DNA of 64,000 nucleotides from Uruburuella testudinis (GCF_022870865.1 NZ_CP091508.1:1488001-1552000), one strand, 5' to 3'. Shown: positions 18,469-26,992, counted from the first letter of the stretch. Notes: generated by a model not told the origin, from the sequence alone. Made by a program: numbers and translations.

Positions 18469-19719
18469 TTATGCGCCGTAAACCGGGTTTTTGGCACACA
18501 GGGCGGTGGCGGCTTCTGCAACGCGCGCCAGTGTGGCTTCATCTTGCGGGTTTTCCAGCACATCGGCAACCAGATTGGCCAGCGCGCGGGCATCGGCTTC
18601 GTTGAAACCGCGGGTGGTCATGGCGGCGGTGCCGATGCGGATGCCGGAGGTAACAAACGGTTTTTCCGGGTCGTTGGGGATAGCGTTTTTGTTGACGGTG
18701 ATGTGCGCTTTGCCCAAAGCTTCTTCAGCAGCTTTACCGGTGATGTTTTTGCTGCGCAAGTCAACCAAAAATACATGGCTCTCGGTGCGGCCGGAAATGA
18801 TGCGCAGGCCGCGTTTTACCAGCTCTTCGGCCATGGCGGCGGCATTGGTTTTCACCTGCTTGGCGTAGTCTTTGAATTCAGGTTGCAGCGCTTCTTTGAA
18901 AGCCACCGCTTTGGCCGCAATCACGTGCATCAGCGGGCCGCCTTGCAGGCTGGGGAAGATGGCGGAATTGAGGGCTTTTTCGTGAGTGTTGTCGCGACAC
19001 AAAATCACGCCGCCGCGCGGGCCGCGCAGGGTTTTGTGGGTGGTGGTGGTGGTAAAGTCGGCAAACGGCACCGGATTGGGGTATTCGCCGCCCGCCACCA
19101 AGCCGGCGTAGTGCGCCATATCGACAAACAGATACGCGCCTACTTTATCGGCGATTTCGCGGAATTTCGCCCAGTCGATTTGCAGGGCATAGGCAGAGGC
19201 GCCGGCTACAATCATTTTCGGTTTGTGTTCCAAGGCCAGGCGTTCTACTTCGGCGTAATCCAGCACTTCGTTTTCATCGAGGCCATAGGTAACGGCGTTG
19301 TAGAGCTTGCCGGAAATATTGACCGATGCGCCGTGGGTGAGGTGGCCGCCGTGGGCGAGGCTCATGCCGAGAATGGTGTCGCCCGGTTTCAACACGCTGG
19401 CGTATACGGCTTGGTTGGCTTGTGAGCCGGAGTGGGGCTGTACGTTGGCGTATTCGGCGCCGAAGAGTTTTTTCACGCGGTCGATGGCCAGCTGCTCGGC
19501 GACATCAACGTGTTCGCAGCCGCCGTAGTAGCGTTTGCCCGGATAACCTTCGGCGTATTTGTTGGTCAGCTGGCTGCCTTGGGCTTCCATAACGGCGCAG
19601 CTGACGTAGTTTTCAGAAGCAATCAGCTCAACGTGGTCTTGCTGGCGCTCGACTTCGGCGGCAATGGCTGCGGCCAGCTCGGGGTCGTAGTTTTCGATGG
19701 TAACGCTTTTTGAGAACAT
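18469..19719 (-). CDS. glyA: Serine hydroxymethyltransferase
   Basis: A 416-residue PLP enzyme that interconverts serine and glycine with tetrahydrofolate, the main source of one-carbon units. The PLP-lysine region is visible as [17 protein letters not shown] near residue 225. Other landmarks are [10 protein letters not shown] near residue 30, [15 protein letters not shown] and [14 protein letters not shown] [10 protein letters not shown]. The start at 19719 (MFSKSV) matches the normal length; the frame remains open for 53 further codons upstream but that stretch contains uptake sequence and lacks similarity. AGGAACC lies in front of the start. Confidence 0.97.
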   Translation of the reverse strand: MFSKSVTIENYDPELAAAIAAEVERQQDHVELIASENYVSCAVMEAQGSQLTNKYAEGYPGKRYYGGCEHVDVAEQLAIDRVKKLFGAEYANVQPHSGSQANQAVYASVLKPGDTILGMSLAHGGHLTHGASVNISGKLYNAVTYGLDENEVLDYAEVERLALEHKPKMIVAGASAYALQIDWAKFREIADKVGAYLFVDMAHYAGLVAGGEYPNPVPFADFTTTTTHKTLRGPRGGVILCRDNTHEKALNSAIFPSLQGGPLMHVIAAKAVAFKEALQPEFKDYAKQVKTNAAAMAEELVKRGLRIISGRTESHVFLVDLRSKNITGKAAEEALGKAHITVNKNAIPNDPEKPFVTSGIRIGTAAMTTRGFNEADARALANLVADVLENPQDEATLARVAEAATALCAKNPVYGA

Positions 19720-19758
19720 GCTCGGGTTCCTTTGAACAGGTGGTGTGACAGGGCAGGT

Positions 19759-19794
19759 TTCAGACGGCCTGTATAACACCGCAGGCCGTCTGAA
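19759..19794. repeat. Inverted uptake-sequence pair upstream of glyA
   Basis: TTCAGACGGCCT and AGGCCGTCTGAA separated by 12 bases, in the 5' leader region of glyA. It could fold as an attenuator-like hairpin or simply end transcription from the right; no T-tract is evident. Confidence 0.6.
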
Positions 19795-19891
19795 TCGGTT
19801 AAGCAGGGTGGTATTGTAACTGAATTCTACGCGCTGCGCGTATGAAAAAGGCTGGGCTTTATTGTTAACAAAATTCATTCACGCGGCAGGG

Positions 19892-20242
19892 TTATTTGAA
19901 TAGGTCGTCTTGTTGCAGATGATGGTCGATGGCGGCAATCAGTTTTTCCAAATCATATTCGGCTTGCGCCGAGCGCAGGCTGTCTGCCACGCCGGCGAGC
20001 GCCATGGCATCGAGTTTTTTACGGGCGATGGCTTGCGCTTCTTCACGGAAACGCAGCAGTTTGTCGGGCTGTGCGGGCGCTTCGGGGGCTGCCAGTGCAT
20101 AAAGCGGTTCGCTGTTGAGGCTGAAGCCGATATCGGCGCGCTTGGGGCGCCATTCGGGATCGTTGGTTTGCAGCCAGTGGTTGCGCCCTTCCAGTTTGAC
20201 AAACTGCCCGTTGATGCCGCTGATGTGGTGGAATTTTTTCAT
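19892..20242 (-). CDS. Conserved small protein of unknown function
   Basis: A 116-residue soluble protein starting MKKFHHISGINGQFVKLEGR. I do not recognise a named family. The first half is rich in short strands (HWLQTNDPEWRPKRADIGFS), the second is helical and charged (residues ~60-116, ending HHLQQDDLFK). The start at 20242 is chosen because AGGAG lies 9-13 bp before it. It lies 172 bp upstream of glyA on the same strand and may share transcription, although the uptake pair between them argues for separation. Codon use is like its neighbours. Confidence 0.7.
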   Translation of the reverse strand: MKKFHHISGINGQFVKLEGRNHWLQTNDPEWRPKRADIGFSLNSEPLYALAAPEAPAQPDKLLRFREEAQAIARKKLDAMALAGVADSLRSAQAEYDLEKLIAAIDHHLQQDDLFK

Positions 20243-20275
20243 GGTATCAGGCTCCTGGGGCATTCCGGTCATTCA

Positions 20276-20360
20276 TACAGTGAAATGAATAAATGAAGTG
20301 CTGCGGCGTTGGCTGTCTACTGCTTGCTGCTTTGTATTACTTCTTTCTTCATTCCGCTAT
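20276..20360. repeat. Correia-like repeat, short copy
   Basis: Ends TACAGTGAAATGAA and TTCATTCCGCTAT; inside, GTGCTGCGGCGTTGGCTGTC, TACTGCTTGCTGCTTTG and TATTACTTCTTTC. It is very close to the copy at 24655-24730. Confidence 0.75.
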
Positions 20361-20436
20361 CATCATCTTTTTAAGGCGGCAGATGCATTTTCAGGGGCAA
20401 AATACACCTGTCAATCGAATGGGCAGAATGCCTGCT

Positions 20437-21186
20437 TCAGCTTTTTGAGCCGGTGCGGGTCAGCCAGCCCATTTCTTGCAACAGCGGGATATTTTTCGGC
20501 GCGTAGGTGTTGCTGTAATAGCGGGCGAATTTTTCGCGGTAGGGCAGTTTTTCACGGGCTTCGCCGAAGGCGGTCATGGTTTGTTCGTATTGTGCCAGGC
20601 CGTCTGAAAGGGTGGTGTCATCGGGATAGCGGTTTTCGCTGTAGACGGTGTGTTCGGGCAGACGCGGTTTGAGCGCCATTTCGATATCGGGTGTGCCGAT
20701 GCAGAGGCCGACAATCGGAAAGGTGTTGGCCGGCAGTGCCAATAATTCGACCAGCTGCGGTGCGATGGTGCGGATGCCGCCGGTAAAACAGGTGGCATAG
20801 CCCAGGCTTTCGGCGGCGACAACGGCGTTTTGGGCGGCCAGCGCGGTGTCGGTTACGGCGGTAATCAGGCTGTCGGGCTCACCGGCAGCGGTAAAGCTGC
20901 CGCCGGCGGCAAGGCTGGCGAGGCCGGCGCGGTGCAGGTCGGCAATAAAAATCAGATAGGTGCTGCATGTGCCGATTTGCGGGTTGCCCGGTTGCATTGC
21001 GGTGATTTGTGCGCGCAATTCGGGGTTGCTGATGTTGATGATGCTGTAGTGTTGGCCGTTCATCCATGAAGGTGCCCGGCGGGCGCAGTCGATAATGGTT
21101 TGCAGGTCGGCGGCGGGCAGTGTCAGCCCGCTTTTGAAATGGCGGTAGGTGCGGTGGTTTTGTAGGGTTTCGACGGTGTGGTTCAT
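20437..21186 (-). CDS. NfsA-type nitroreductase / FMN oxidoreductase
   Basis: A 249-residue nitroreductase-fold flavoprotein. Residues 10-40 contain HRTYRHFKSGLTLP then CARRAPSWMNGQHYSIINI, the FMN-binding start of the NfsA/FRP subgroup. A central AAQNAVVAAESLGYATCFTG and PIVGLCIGTPD follow, then a C-terminal segment ending with a helical YYSNTYAPKN. Such enzymes use NAD(P)H to reduce quinones, nitroaromatics or flavins; the physiological substrate cannot be read from sequence. It is monocistronic. Confidence 0.85.
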   Translation of the reverse strand: MNHTVETLQNHRTYRHFKSGLTLPAADLQTIIDCARRAPSWMNGQHYSIINISNPELRAQITAMQPGNPQIGTCSTYLIFIADLHRAGLASLAAGGSFTAAGEPDSLITAVTDTALAAQNAVVAAESLGYATCFTGGIRTIAPQLVELLALPANTFPIVGLCIGTPDIEMALKPRLPEHTVYSENRYPDDTTLSDGLAQYEQTMTAFGEAREKLPYREKFARYYSNTYAPKNIPLLQEMGWLTRTGSKS

Positions 21187-21602
21187 GGCAAGGCTCCTAT
21201 TTGGCGGATGCTTGGATTGTATGCGCCTGCGGTGCAGACGTCTAGCTTTTGCGGGCTTTTGTGCTGTGTCAAAAAAGCATTCGGGCCGTCTGAATAAGGC
21301 TGGCTAAAATGCATGGCTTTGTTATAATGAAACTACAGTAACATCCATTTAAAAAAATAATCCGACTGCTTTCGGTTCGCTGCTTTATTTGGCCGGATTT
21401 GCTTTTTGAATAGGCATAAGAATAGATTTGGCCGACCGGTTACAGGCCGGCATCAGGGTTTGCCGATGTTGATTGACGGGTGTGTTTTTCTTGAAAACGC
21501 ATGTGTTTTTGGGGAAACCGCCCGATAAACAATGTTAAGCAAGCGCTCGCGAAACAATCGCCAGATTGTGTGGTATTTTTATTAATCAAAGAGGATAAAA
21601 CA
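21187..21602. other. Intergenic region with a degenerate repeat
   Basis: Over 400 bases without a supported gene. It contains a single GGCCGTCTGAA at 21284-21294 and a sequence at 21345-21420 (AAAAAAATAATCCGACTG ... TTTGAATAGGCATA) that looks like a worn family 1 repeat. TTGTTATAATG at 21320-21330 resembles an extended -10 box on the plus strand. The promoter for the DUF465 gene probably lies at 21500-21590. Confidence 0.45.
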
Positions 21603-21827
21603 ATGTTTCCTGAATATCGTGAACTGATTGCAAAACTGAGACAAGAAGACAACCATTTCGCCCGTTTGTTTGACGAGCATAATGAGCTGGACGATAAAAT
21701 CACCGGCCTGACCAACAGCCCCGTAACCGGCGGTTTGGATGAAATTGAGGAATTGAAAAAACAAAAATTATTTTTAAAAGATCAGTTGTATGTGATTTTG
21801 CAAAAGGCCGCAGCTGAAGGCAAATAA
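21603..21827 (+). CDS. YdcH-like small coiled-coil protein (DUF465)
   Basis: A 74-residue, highly charged helical protein: FPEYRELIAKLRQEDNHFAR then LFDEHNELDDKITGL, and ELKKQKLFLKDQLYVILQKA. This is the DUF465/YdcH pattern, with an initial R-x-L-I-x-x-L and an H-x-x-L-D-x-x-I heptad region. Its function is not established. AGAGGATAAAACA at 21590-21602 is a convincing ribosome binding site for the start at 21603. A strong terminator follows 22 bp downstream. Confidence 0.85.
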   Translation: MFPEYRELIAKLRQEDNHFARLFDEHNELDDKITGLTNSPVTGGLDEIEELKKQKLFLKDQLYVILQKAAAEGK

Positions 21828-21848
21828 ACGCAGCAGCAACGATAAAGC

Positions 21849-21890
21849 AGGCCGTCTGAAAGTTTTCAGACGGCCTGCTTTATTTTGCCG
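21849..21890. terminator. Uptake-sequence hairpin with T-tract
   Basis: AGGCCGTCTGAAAG and TTTTCAGACGGCCT form a near-loopless hairpin followed by GCTTTATTTT. It lies between converging genes and probably works in both directions. Confidence 0.85.
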
Positions 21891-21891
21891 G

Positions 21892-23910
21892 TTATTTTTC
21901 GGCAGATTTGGCGTTTTTGACCACTTGTGTCGGCGCTTCGATGGGGAAAAACAAATTCAGCGGATTGGCGCGGATTTGCGCCCAAACGCTTTTCAGCAGC
22001 GCCGGCATGCTGTCGATACGGGTATCGCGCGAGCGCAGTGCGACAAACAGCGCCAACATAAAGCTCACCCACAGGTTGACCAGGCCGATCAGCACCACGC
22101 CGAGCAGGCCGAGCATGAAGGCGGCAAGGCCGATGTGGCCGCTGATGGCGGCGTAGCCGAGATTGGCCGATGAGAAGGCCACGTGGCGGATGTCGAGCGG
22201 CAGGTTGAGCAGGTGGCCGAACCAACCGGTCATGCCCAGCAGCATGCCGAACATAAAGTTGCCGGCCAGCGAGCCGTAATGGTGGTGCAGATAGCCGGCA
22301 AACCACACGCGCAGGCGGGCGGGCATGATTTTTTTCAGCACCGGGTGCACGGTGAGCCTGCGGCGCAGATCGAGATAGTCGGCACGGTTGTCGAAAAAGC
22401 CCGAGATAATGCCCGAGCAAAACAGCCACAGCCCGGCAATGGCGGCATACCACAAGGTGGGTTGGGTAAAGGGTTGCAGCGATTTGAGCTGATAGGCGGT
22501 GTTGTCGGCGCTGAGCAGCGGGGCGCCGGTGTGGCCGGCAAACACAAATGCAATCAGTGCGGCAAGCAAGATGGCCACGCTCACATTGCCGAACACGGCC
22601 ACGCTTTGCGAGCGCGCCACATCAATCAGCAGGGTGGCCAGGCGGTTGTTGACCACACGGCCTTTGTCGTTGCGCTCGACTTCTTCGGCGAAGCTGGCGG
22701 CGGTCATGGCCGGTTGCTTGGTGGCCACGGTGAAATGCAGCATGTGGATCAGCATAAAGCCCAAGCCGTAGTTGAGGCCGGCCAGCAGTGAAGTGGTGAA
22801 TTCGCTGAAACCCATGTTGCCGATATGGATTTTGTTGAGCGCCATCAGGGCAATCAGCACGCCGCCGCCCACGGCCGAGCGCAGCATGCCCCAATATTCG
22901 CTGCGGTTGCGGGTGATGTAGTGTTCGCCGTGGTCGCTGGTGTTTTCACTGATGCTTTTGGCCAGCATTTTGATGCTGCGACGGCGCAGCAGGCTGGTGC
23001 TGTGCTGTTCGACGGCGGCCAGGGTCATGGTGTTGAGCAATACGATGGTTTGGCGCTGGCGCAGGGTTTCATCATCGCTGGTTTGAATGTCGAGCAGGCG
23101 TTTGAGGCGTTCGAGCGTTTGTTGCAGGCGCTCGAGCAGGTGCGCCACTTTTACTGATGAGCCGGCGCCGGCACCGGTGCCTTTGCGACGCAAACGGGTG
23201 ACTTTGTTTTGGCATTGCTCCAGCATCACTTCGATATGGGCGGTGTCGTAAGGCTGAGTTTGGCCGGGCATGCGGTAGTGCGCCACCAATACGGCCACTT
23301 CGCGCTGCAAGGCCACAAAGGCGGAATCTACATCGAGCAGCTTCGGTTCGATACGGATAAAGTCAGGCTCCAGCTCTTCGGCGGCCACCCAGATGGCCAG
23401 CATTTCCAAAGCATGCAGCCGCGCTTGGGTGATTTGGCGGGATGCGGCCTGCACGCTTTCTTCGCCGGCACAGCTGCTCAAGAGGCCGTAGAGGTTGAGC
23501 CATTGGCGCAGGCTCAGTGTTTGCAGCCATGTTTCGTCATGATGCGAGCGGAAAAGGTATAAAAACACATCTTTAAGGTTGTTTAATTCTTTATATGAGG
23601 GGATGAAGCGCTCATAAATGCGGATGGCCACCTCACGCCCGAAACCATTGCGGGAAAACACGCCCAGCCCCACTAATGCGGGGTAAACGTGGATTTTTGA
23701 GAGCCAGAAGTGAAAACGGGTACCGAATGTATGGCAAAGTTCGGGGTTTTCGGTGAGTAGTTCGAGCAGCATGTCGAAACGTTCGGCGGCATGGCGCGAG
23801 CCGCCCTTGCGGATAAAGTGCACCAAGGCATCGAGCAGGGCGACGAAATTGCCGGTTTCAAGCTGTTCTTGCAGGGCGGTGTGAAGATTGCGTGGTGTGA
23901 TTTTGATCAT
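21892..23910 (-). CDS. 'Site-specific recombinase' family membrane protein (COG4389/Gcr-like)
   Basis: A 672-residue protein. The N-terminal ~330 residues are soluble and helical (leucine-rich, RKGGSRHAAERFDMLLELL near residue 33). The C-terminal half has six or more membrane helices (MLRSAVGGGVLIALMALNK, LGFMLIHMLHFTVA, FGNVSVAILLAALIAFVFAG and others). This matches the family annotated as 'site-specific recombinase' in Neisseria and other beta-proteobacteria (PF10136). No integrase or resolvase catalytic motif is visible, and a polytopic membrane protein is unlikely to be a recombinase, so the family name should not be taken as function. Confidence 0.82.
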   Translation of the reverse strand: MIKITPRNLHTALQEQLETGNFVALLDALVHFIRKGGSRHAAERFDMLLELLTENPELCHTFGTRFHFWLSKIHVYPALVGLGVFSRNGFGREVAIRIYERFIPSYKELNNLKDVFLYLFRSHHDETWLQTLSLRQWLNLYGLLSSCAGEESVQAASRQITQARLHALEMLAIWVAAEELEPDFIRIEPKLLDVDSAFVALQREVAVLVAHYRMPGQTQPYDTAHIEVMLEQCQNKVTRLRRKGTGAGAGSSVKVAHLLERLQQTLERLKRLLDIQTSDDETLRQRQTIVLLNTMTLAAVEQHSTSLLRRRSIKMLAKSISENTSDHGEHYITRNRSEYWGMLRSAVGGGVLIALMALNKIHIGNMGFSEFTTSLLAGLNYGLGFMLIHMLHFTVATKQPAMTAASFAEEVERNDKGRVVNNRLATLLIDVARSQSVAVFGNVSVAILLAALIAFVFAGHTGAPLLSADNTAYQLKSLQPFTQPTLWYAAIAGLWLFCSGIISGFFDNRADYLDLRRRLTVHPVLKKIMPARLRVWFAGYLHHHYGSLAGNFMFGMLLGMTGWFGHLLNLPLDIRHVAFSSANLGYAAISGHIGLAAFMLGLLGVVLIGLVNLWVSFMLALFVALRSRDTRIDSMPALLKSVWAQIRANPLNLFFPIEAPTQVVKNAKSAEK

Positions 23911-24031
23911 TCTGTTTCTTTATTACAAGGCAATTTCCATTATATAGGGGTTTTTAAGCAAAATTACAGTTTTTATGCGAACCTTTGCCGGCGGCCGGTT
24001 TTCAGACGGCCTCAGGGCCCTAAGGACACCC

Positions 24032-24586
24032 TTAGCGTGCGCCATTCAAATACTGTTGCTGAAAATAGGCCAATGCCTGATGAAAGCTGCTGAATATGGG
24101 GTGGGCGTCATCATACATCATCAAATTGAAAGGCAGCGCGAAATCTTCGATGCCGGTGTAGGCAAAGCGCTTGTCGGGTGCGCTTTGGCCGAAATCGAAG
24201 CCTTGGTATTTTTCGGTTTGATCGGCATCGTTATCGGTATAAACCAATACGGTTTTGCCCAGCGCGGCGGCATAACCGCATTCGTAGGCGGTGCCGCAAT
24301 CGGGCTCGTTGCTGCGAAAAGGCGAAAGGTTGGCGATAACGGCATCGCAGCTGCGTATCATGGCTTCGTTGGCGCGGCGGATAATCAGGGCGTTGCGGCG
24401 TTTGGCGCCGGCATCGGCGGCCGGGTCGAGGGTGAGTTCGTTATCGGTGGGAATCAGCAGCTCGAAATGCAGGCTGTTGCCGGAAAGGGCGGCGGCTTGT
24501 TGTTTCATGGCGGTAAAAACGGTGTTGCGTGTGTTTTCGGGCAGAAAGACATCGCCGCCGGCGCAGTAGATTTTGAAGGTGTGCAC
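24032..24586 (-). CDS. Nucleoside 2-deoxyribosyltransferase family protein
   Basis: A 184-residue enzyme of the nucleoside 2-deoxyribosyltransferase fold (MazG-neighbour/PF05014 type). It starts with GTG at 24586 (VHTFKIYCAGGDVFLPENTR), supported by AGGAG about 8 bp upstream. The catalytic region is visible as CDAVIANLSPFRSNEPDCGT followed by AYECGYAAALGKTVLVYTD, where the D-x-G-T-x-x-E motif holds the nucleophilic glutamate. It would transfer deoxyribose between bases or hydrolyse deoxynucleosides or their monophosphates; which one is unclear. An inverted-repeat remnant (CTAAGGACACCCTTA) lies directly after the stop. Confidence 0.82.
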   Translation of the reverse strand: MHTFKIYCAGGDVFLPENTRNTVFTAMKQQAAALSGNSLHFELLIPTDNELTLDPAADAGAKRRNALIIRRANEAMIRSCDAVIANLSPFRSNEPDCGTAYECGYAAALGKTVLVYTDNDADQTEKYQGFDFGQSAPDKRFAYTGIEDFALPFNLMMYDDAHPIFSSFHQALAYFQQQYLNGAR

Positions 24587-24654
24587 GGATTGGCTCCTGA
24601 ATATGTGGGGGTTTTGACGGTAGGCAGGCAAGCTTGAGTATTCCTTGAGTATTC

Positions 24655-24730
24655 ATGGTGGAATGAATAAAAAGTGCTGCGGTGTTGCTGCTTTGCTGAT
24701 TTGTATTACTTCTTTCTTCATTCCTGTATA
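24655..24730. repeat. Correia-like repeat, short copy
   Basis: Ends ATGGTGGAATGAATAAAAAG and TTCTTTCTTCATTCCTGTATA, inside GTGCTGCGGTGTTGCTGC and TTTGCTGATTTGTATTAC. It is 76 bp long, the shortest of the set, and lies upstream of the deoxyribosyltransferase gene. Confidence 0.75.
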
Positions 24731-24811
24731 TTTTAAGGCTTTTTTAGACACTGTTGTTGTGCGCTTGGATTTTACTCTGCCCGCGGCCTCATTGTGTAAG
24801 TATACAAGATG

Positions 24812-24849
24812 AGGCCGTCTGAAAAAGCAGTTGCGGTTTCAGACGGCCT
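24812..24849. terminator. Uptake-sequence hairpin
   Basis: AGGCCGTCTGAA ... TTCAGACGGCCT with a 14-base loop, followed by TGATTTTATT. It lies after cysN on the minus strand, beyond a short repeat. Confidence 0.7.
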
Positions 24850-24890
24850 GATTTTATTGTGCAAACGGATAGGATGCGGTTTGGTCGGTT

Positions 24891-24928
24891 ATACCCATTC
24901 GCAAAAATAATCTAACGGCATGGGTATG
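24891..24928. repeat. Collapsed family 1 repeat
   Basis: ATACCCATTCGCAAAAATAA then TCTAACGGCATGGGTAT: the left terminal repeat is kept but the core and most of the right end are deleted, leaving 38 bp. It lies 17 bp past the cysN stop. Confidence 0.6.
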
Positions 24929-24944
24929 AATCGGGATGGGCCGT

Positions 24945-26255
24945 TCAGATTTCAAAAGTGCTTTGGCTGCTGCCGCTGCGTATCATGCCGGCGGCCACGG
25001 TGTGGTGGGTGGCCTCGTCGATGAGGATAAAGGCGCCGGTGGCGGGGTTGTCGGCATAGGTGGTGGCGGTGAGCGGCTGTTGGGTTTTCAGGCTCACGCT
25101 GCCGATGTCGTTGAGGGCGAGCTGATGGGCAGACTGCACGTGGCTGAGGGTGTGTACGTCCCACACATAGGCGATTTCGCTGATTTTGACGGCGCTGGTC
25201 TGTGTGCCTTGTTTGAGCAGGTATTTGCGCCGCAAATTGAGCGGAGTTTCGTCAAACCAGCATAAGGCCGCCTGAAAATCTTGGCCGGGGCGGGTGGGGT
25301 TGTCGGCAGCGAGAATGCTGTCGCCGCGCGAAATGTCGATGTCGGTGTCGAGTGTCAGGGTCAGCGTTTCGCCGGCTTGGGCTTCCCGGGTTTCGCCCCC
25401 GGCGTTGTAGATGGCGCTGATACGGGCGTGTTTGCCGGAAGGTTGTATCACGATTTCTTCGCCTGCTTTCAGACGGCCTGATTCGAGGCGGCCTTGGTAG
25501 CCGCGAAAATCGTTGCTGCTGCTGCCGTCTTGACGGGCAACACGCTGCACGGGAAAGTGTGCGGGCAGGTCGGCACGGCCGGTGCCGGCCACGGGCAGGG
25601 TTTCTAAAAGCGGCAGTAGCGGCAGGCCGTCGTACCAAGGCGTGTGTGCGCTGGTGTTGACGATGTTGTCGCCTTGCAGGGCGCTGATGGGCAGATAGCG
25701 GATGTCGGCTTTGAGGCCGATTTGTGCGGCCAGCGCGGCATAGGCTTCGGTGATGGCGCGGTATTTGCTTTCGTTGAAATCGAGCAGGTCAAGCTTGTTG
25801 ACCGCCACAATCACGCTGGGGCAGCCGAGCAGTTTTAAGATGGCGCTGTGGCGCTTGGTTTGCGGCAGCAGGGTGGCGGGCGTGGTGGAAAAATCAACAC
25901 GGGCGGCATCGATTAATACGATGGCGGCATCGGCGGTGGAAGCGCCGGTAACCATGTTGCGGGTGTATTGCTCGTGGCCGGGGGTGTCGGCAATGATGAA
26001 TTTGCGTTTGGCGGTGGCGAAATAGCGGTAGGCCACGTCGATGGTGATGCCTTGTTCGCGCTCGGCGGCCAAGCCGTCGGTGAGGCTGGCAAAATCGATA
26101 TTGCGGCCGCTTTCGGCATCGCGGTTGAGTTTGTCGAGCTGGTCGGCAAGCAGGGTTTTGCTGTCGTAGAGCAGCCGGCCGATTAGGGTGGATTTGCCGT
26201 CGTCGACGCTGCCGGCGGTAATGAAGCGGAGCACGGGGGCGGTGGTTGCAGACAT
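24945..26255 (-). CDS. cysN: Sulfate adenylyltransferase subunit 1 (GTPase)
   Basis: A 436-residue GTPase that activates the CysD sulfurylase to make adenosine 5'-phosphosulfate from ATP and sulfate. The P-loop GSVDDGKSTLIGRLLYD is at residues ~14-30, the G3 motif DTPGHEQYTRNM near 95, and NKLD near 150, all as in CysN/EF-Tu-like GTPases. No CysC kinase domain is fused. The partner cysD is not adjacent: upstream lie an unrelated small gene and upp. That is unusual, because cysD and cysN are normally one operon. Its promoter matches those of cysI, cysJ and sbp. Confidence 0.95.
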   Translation of the reverse strand: MSATTAPVLRFITAGSVDDGKSTLIGRLLYDSKTLLADQLDKLNRDAESGRNIDFASLTDGLAAEREQGITIDVAYRYFATAKRKFIIADTPGHEQYTRNMVTGASTADAAIVLIDAARVDFSTTPATLLPQTKRHSAILKLLGCPSVIVAVNKLDLLDFNESKYRAITEAYAALAAQIGLKADIRYLPISALQGDNIVNTSAHTPWYDGLPLLPLLETLPVAGTGRADLPAHFPVQRVARQDGSSSNDFRGYQGRLESGRLKAGEEIVIQPSGKHARISAIYNAGGETREAQAGETLTLTLDTDIDISRGDSILAADNPTRPGQDFQAALCWFDETPLNLRRKYLLKQGTQTSAVKISEIAYVWDVHTLSHVQSAHQLALNDIGSVSLKTQQPLTATTYADNPATGAFILIDEATHHTVAAGMIRSGSSQSTFEI

Positions 26256-26292
26256 GGGTGTTCCTTTGTTCGGAGGGCGTTTGGATGGCGTT

Positions 26293-26360
26293 ACTTTAAC
26301 GAGGCCGTCTGAAAAAAGGAAAGAATGCTTGGTTGTAATGAAATGCGCTTTGGTTATATG
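26293..26360 (-). promoter_or_regulatory. Shared sulfur-gene promoter element, cysN copy
   Basis: On the minus strand: ATATAACCAAAG, then ACAACCAAGCATTCTTTCC, T-run, uptake sequence, GTTAAAGT. The -10-like TAAAGT is at 26293-26298. The element ends 37 bp before the start codon, the same distance as for cysI. Confidence 0.8.
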
Positions 26361-26645
26361 GCGTGTGCGGGTATTGCGTGAGTTTGGGGTAAGATAATCC
26401 ATGAGATATAAATTATTCACGATTTTACCCCTCAACCCTCCCTGTTGGGACGGGGGAGGGAGCGGAATGATGCAGCATCAAAACCGAATGCTGTCGGACA
26501 AAGCTTGATGTTCGGCAACTCCCGAGCTTATGTTGGTTCCGCAAGCCGGATGGGCGGAGAGCCGAAGATGCCGAACACGGTATGATGATGCGGTTCGGCA
26601 CCGTCGGCCTGCTTTGATGCGCGGGCGTGGAAACGGCGGTTTGTT

Positions 26646-26963
26646 TCAGGCCGGTAGCGGGTGCAGATGGTAATCGAGGTTTTCGTTTTGCACTTGCAGC
26701 AGCAGGTCGATATTCGGGTGTTTGCCCGGATGGCGGCGGGCATCGGCCACGTGTTCGGCAAACCATTCCAGCCCGCGGGCGGCAGATTCGGCATTTAAGG
26801 CGCCGTTGAATTCGGCTGCCAATGCGTGATAGAGTTTGAGCGAACCGAGTTTTCCGGGCGCGGCCGGGATGTGGTGCAGCATATTGCCTTCGGCATCGCA
26901 TACGTTTAAACCGCTCAAGTGGTCGATGGCGGGCATGGCGGCGAGGTTGTCTTGAAAGCTCAT
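26646..26963 (-). CDS. Conserved hypothetical protein (possibly DUF2322 family)
   Basis: A 105-residue soluble protein, MSFQDNLAAMPAIDHLSGLN at the start and NIDLLLQVQNENLDYHLHPL near the end. I believe this is the DUF2322 family seen in Neisseria and relatives, but I cannot verify that. No catalytic motif is evident; several histidines cluster at the C-terminus. It lies upstream of cysN on the same strand but is separated from it by ~390 bp holding the cysN promoter and a GC-rich hairpin (CCCTCCCTGTTGGGACGGG near 26439). Confidence 0.7.
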   Translation of the reverse strand: MSFQDNLAAMPAIDHLSGLNVCDAEGNMLHHIPAAPGKLGSLKLYHALAAEFNGALNAESAARGLEWFAEHVADARRHPGKHPNIDLLLQVQNENLDYHLHPLPA

Positions 26964-26992
26964 GGGAATCCTGTGGGTGATATGAATGAATC

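Noticed and set aside
21230-21335. A further copy of the sulfur promoter module upstream of the nitroreductase/DUF465 genes
   Set aside because: GCATTC, an uptake sequence and GGCTTTGTTATAATG are present in a similar order, but the spacing differs and the AAGAATGCTTGG core is absent, so the resemblance is too weak.
26425-26901. A 158-residue minus-strand frame overlapping the DUF2322-like gene
   Set aside because: It is a shifted frame of the better supported gene 26646-26963 and reads into a non-coding hairpin; composition is Arg/Pro/Ser-rich.
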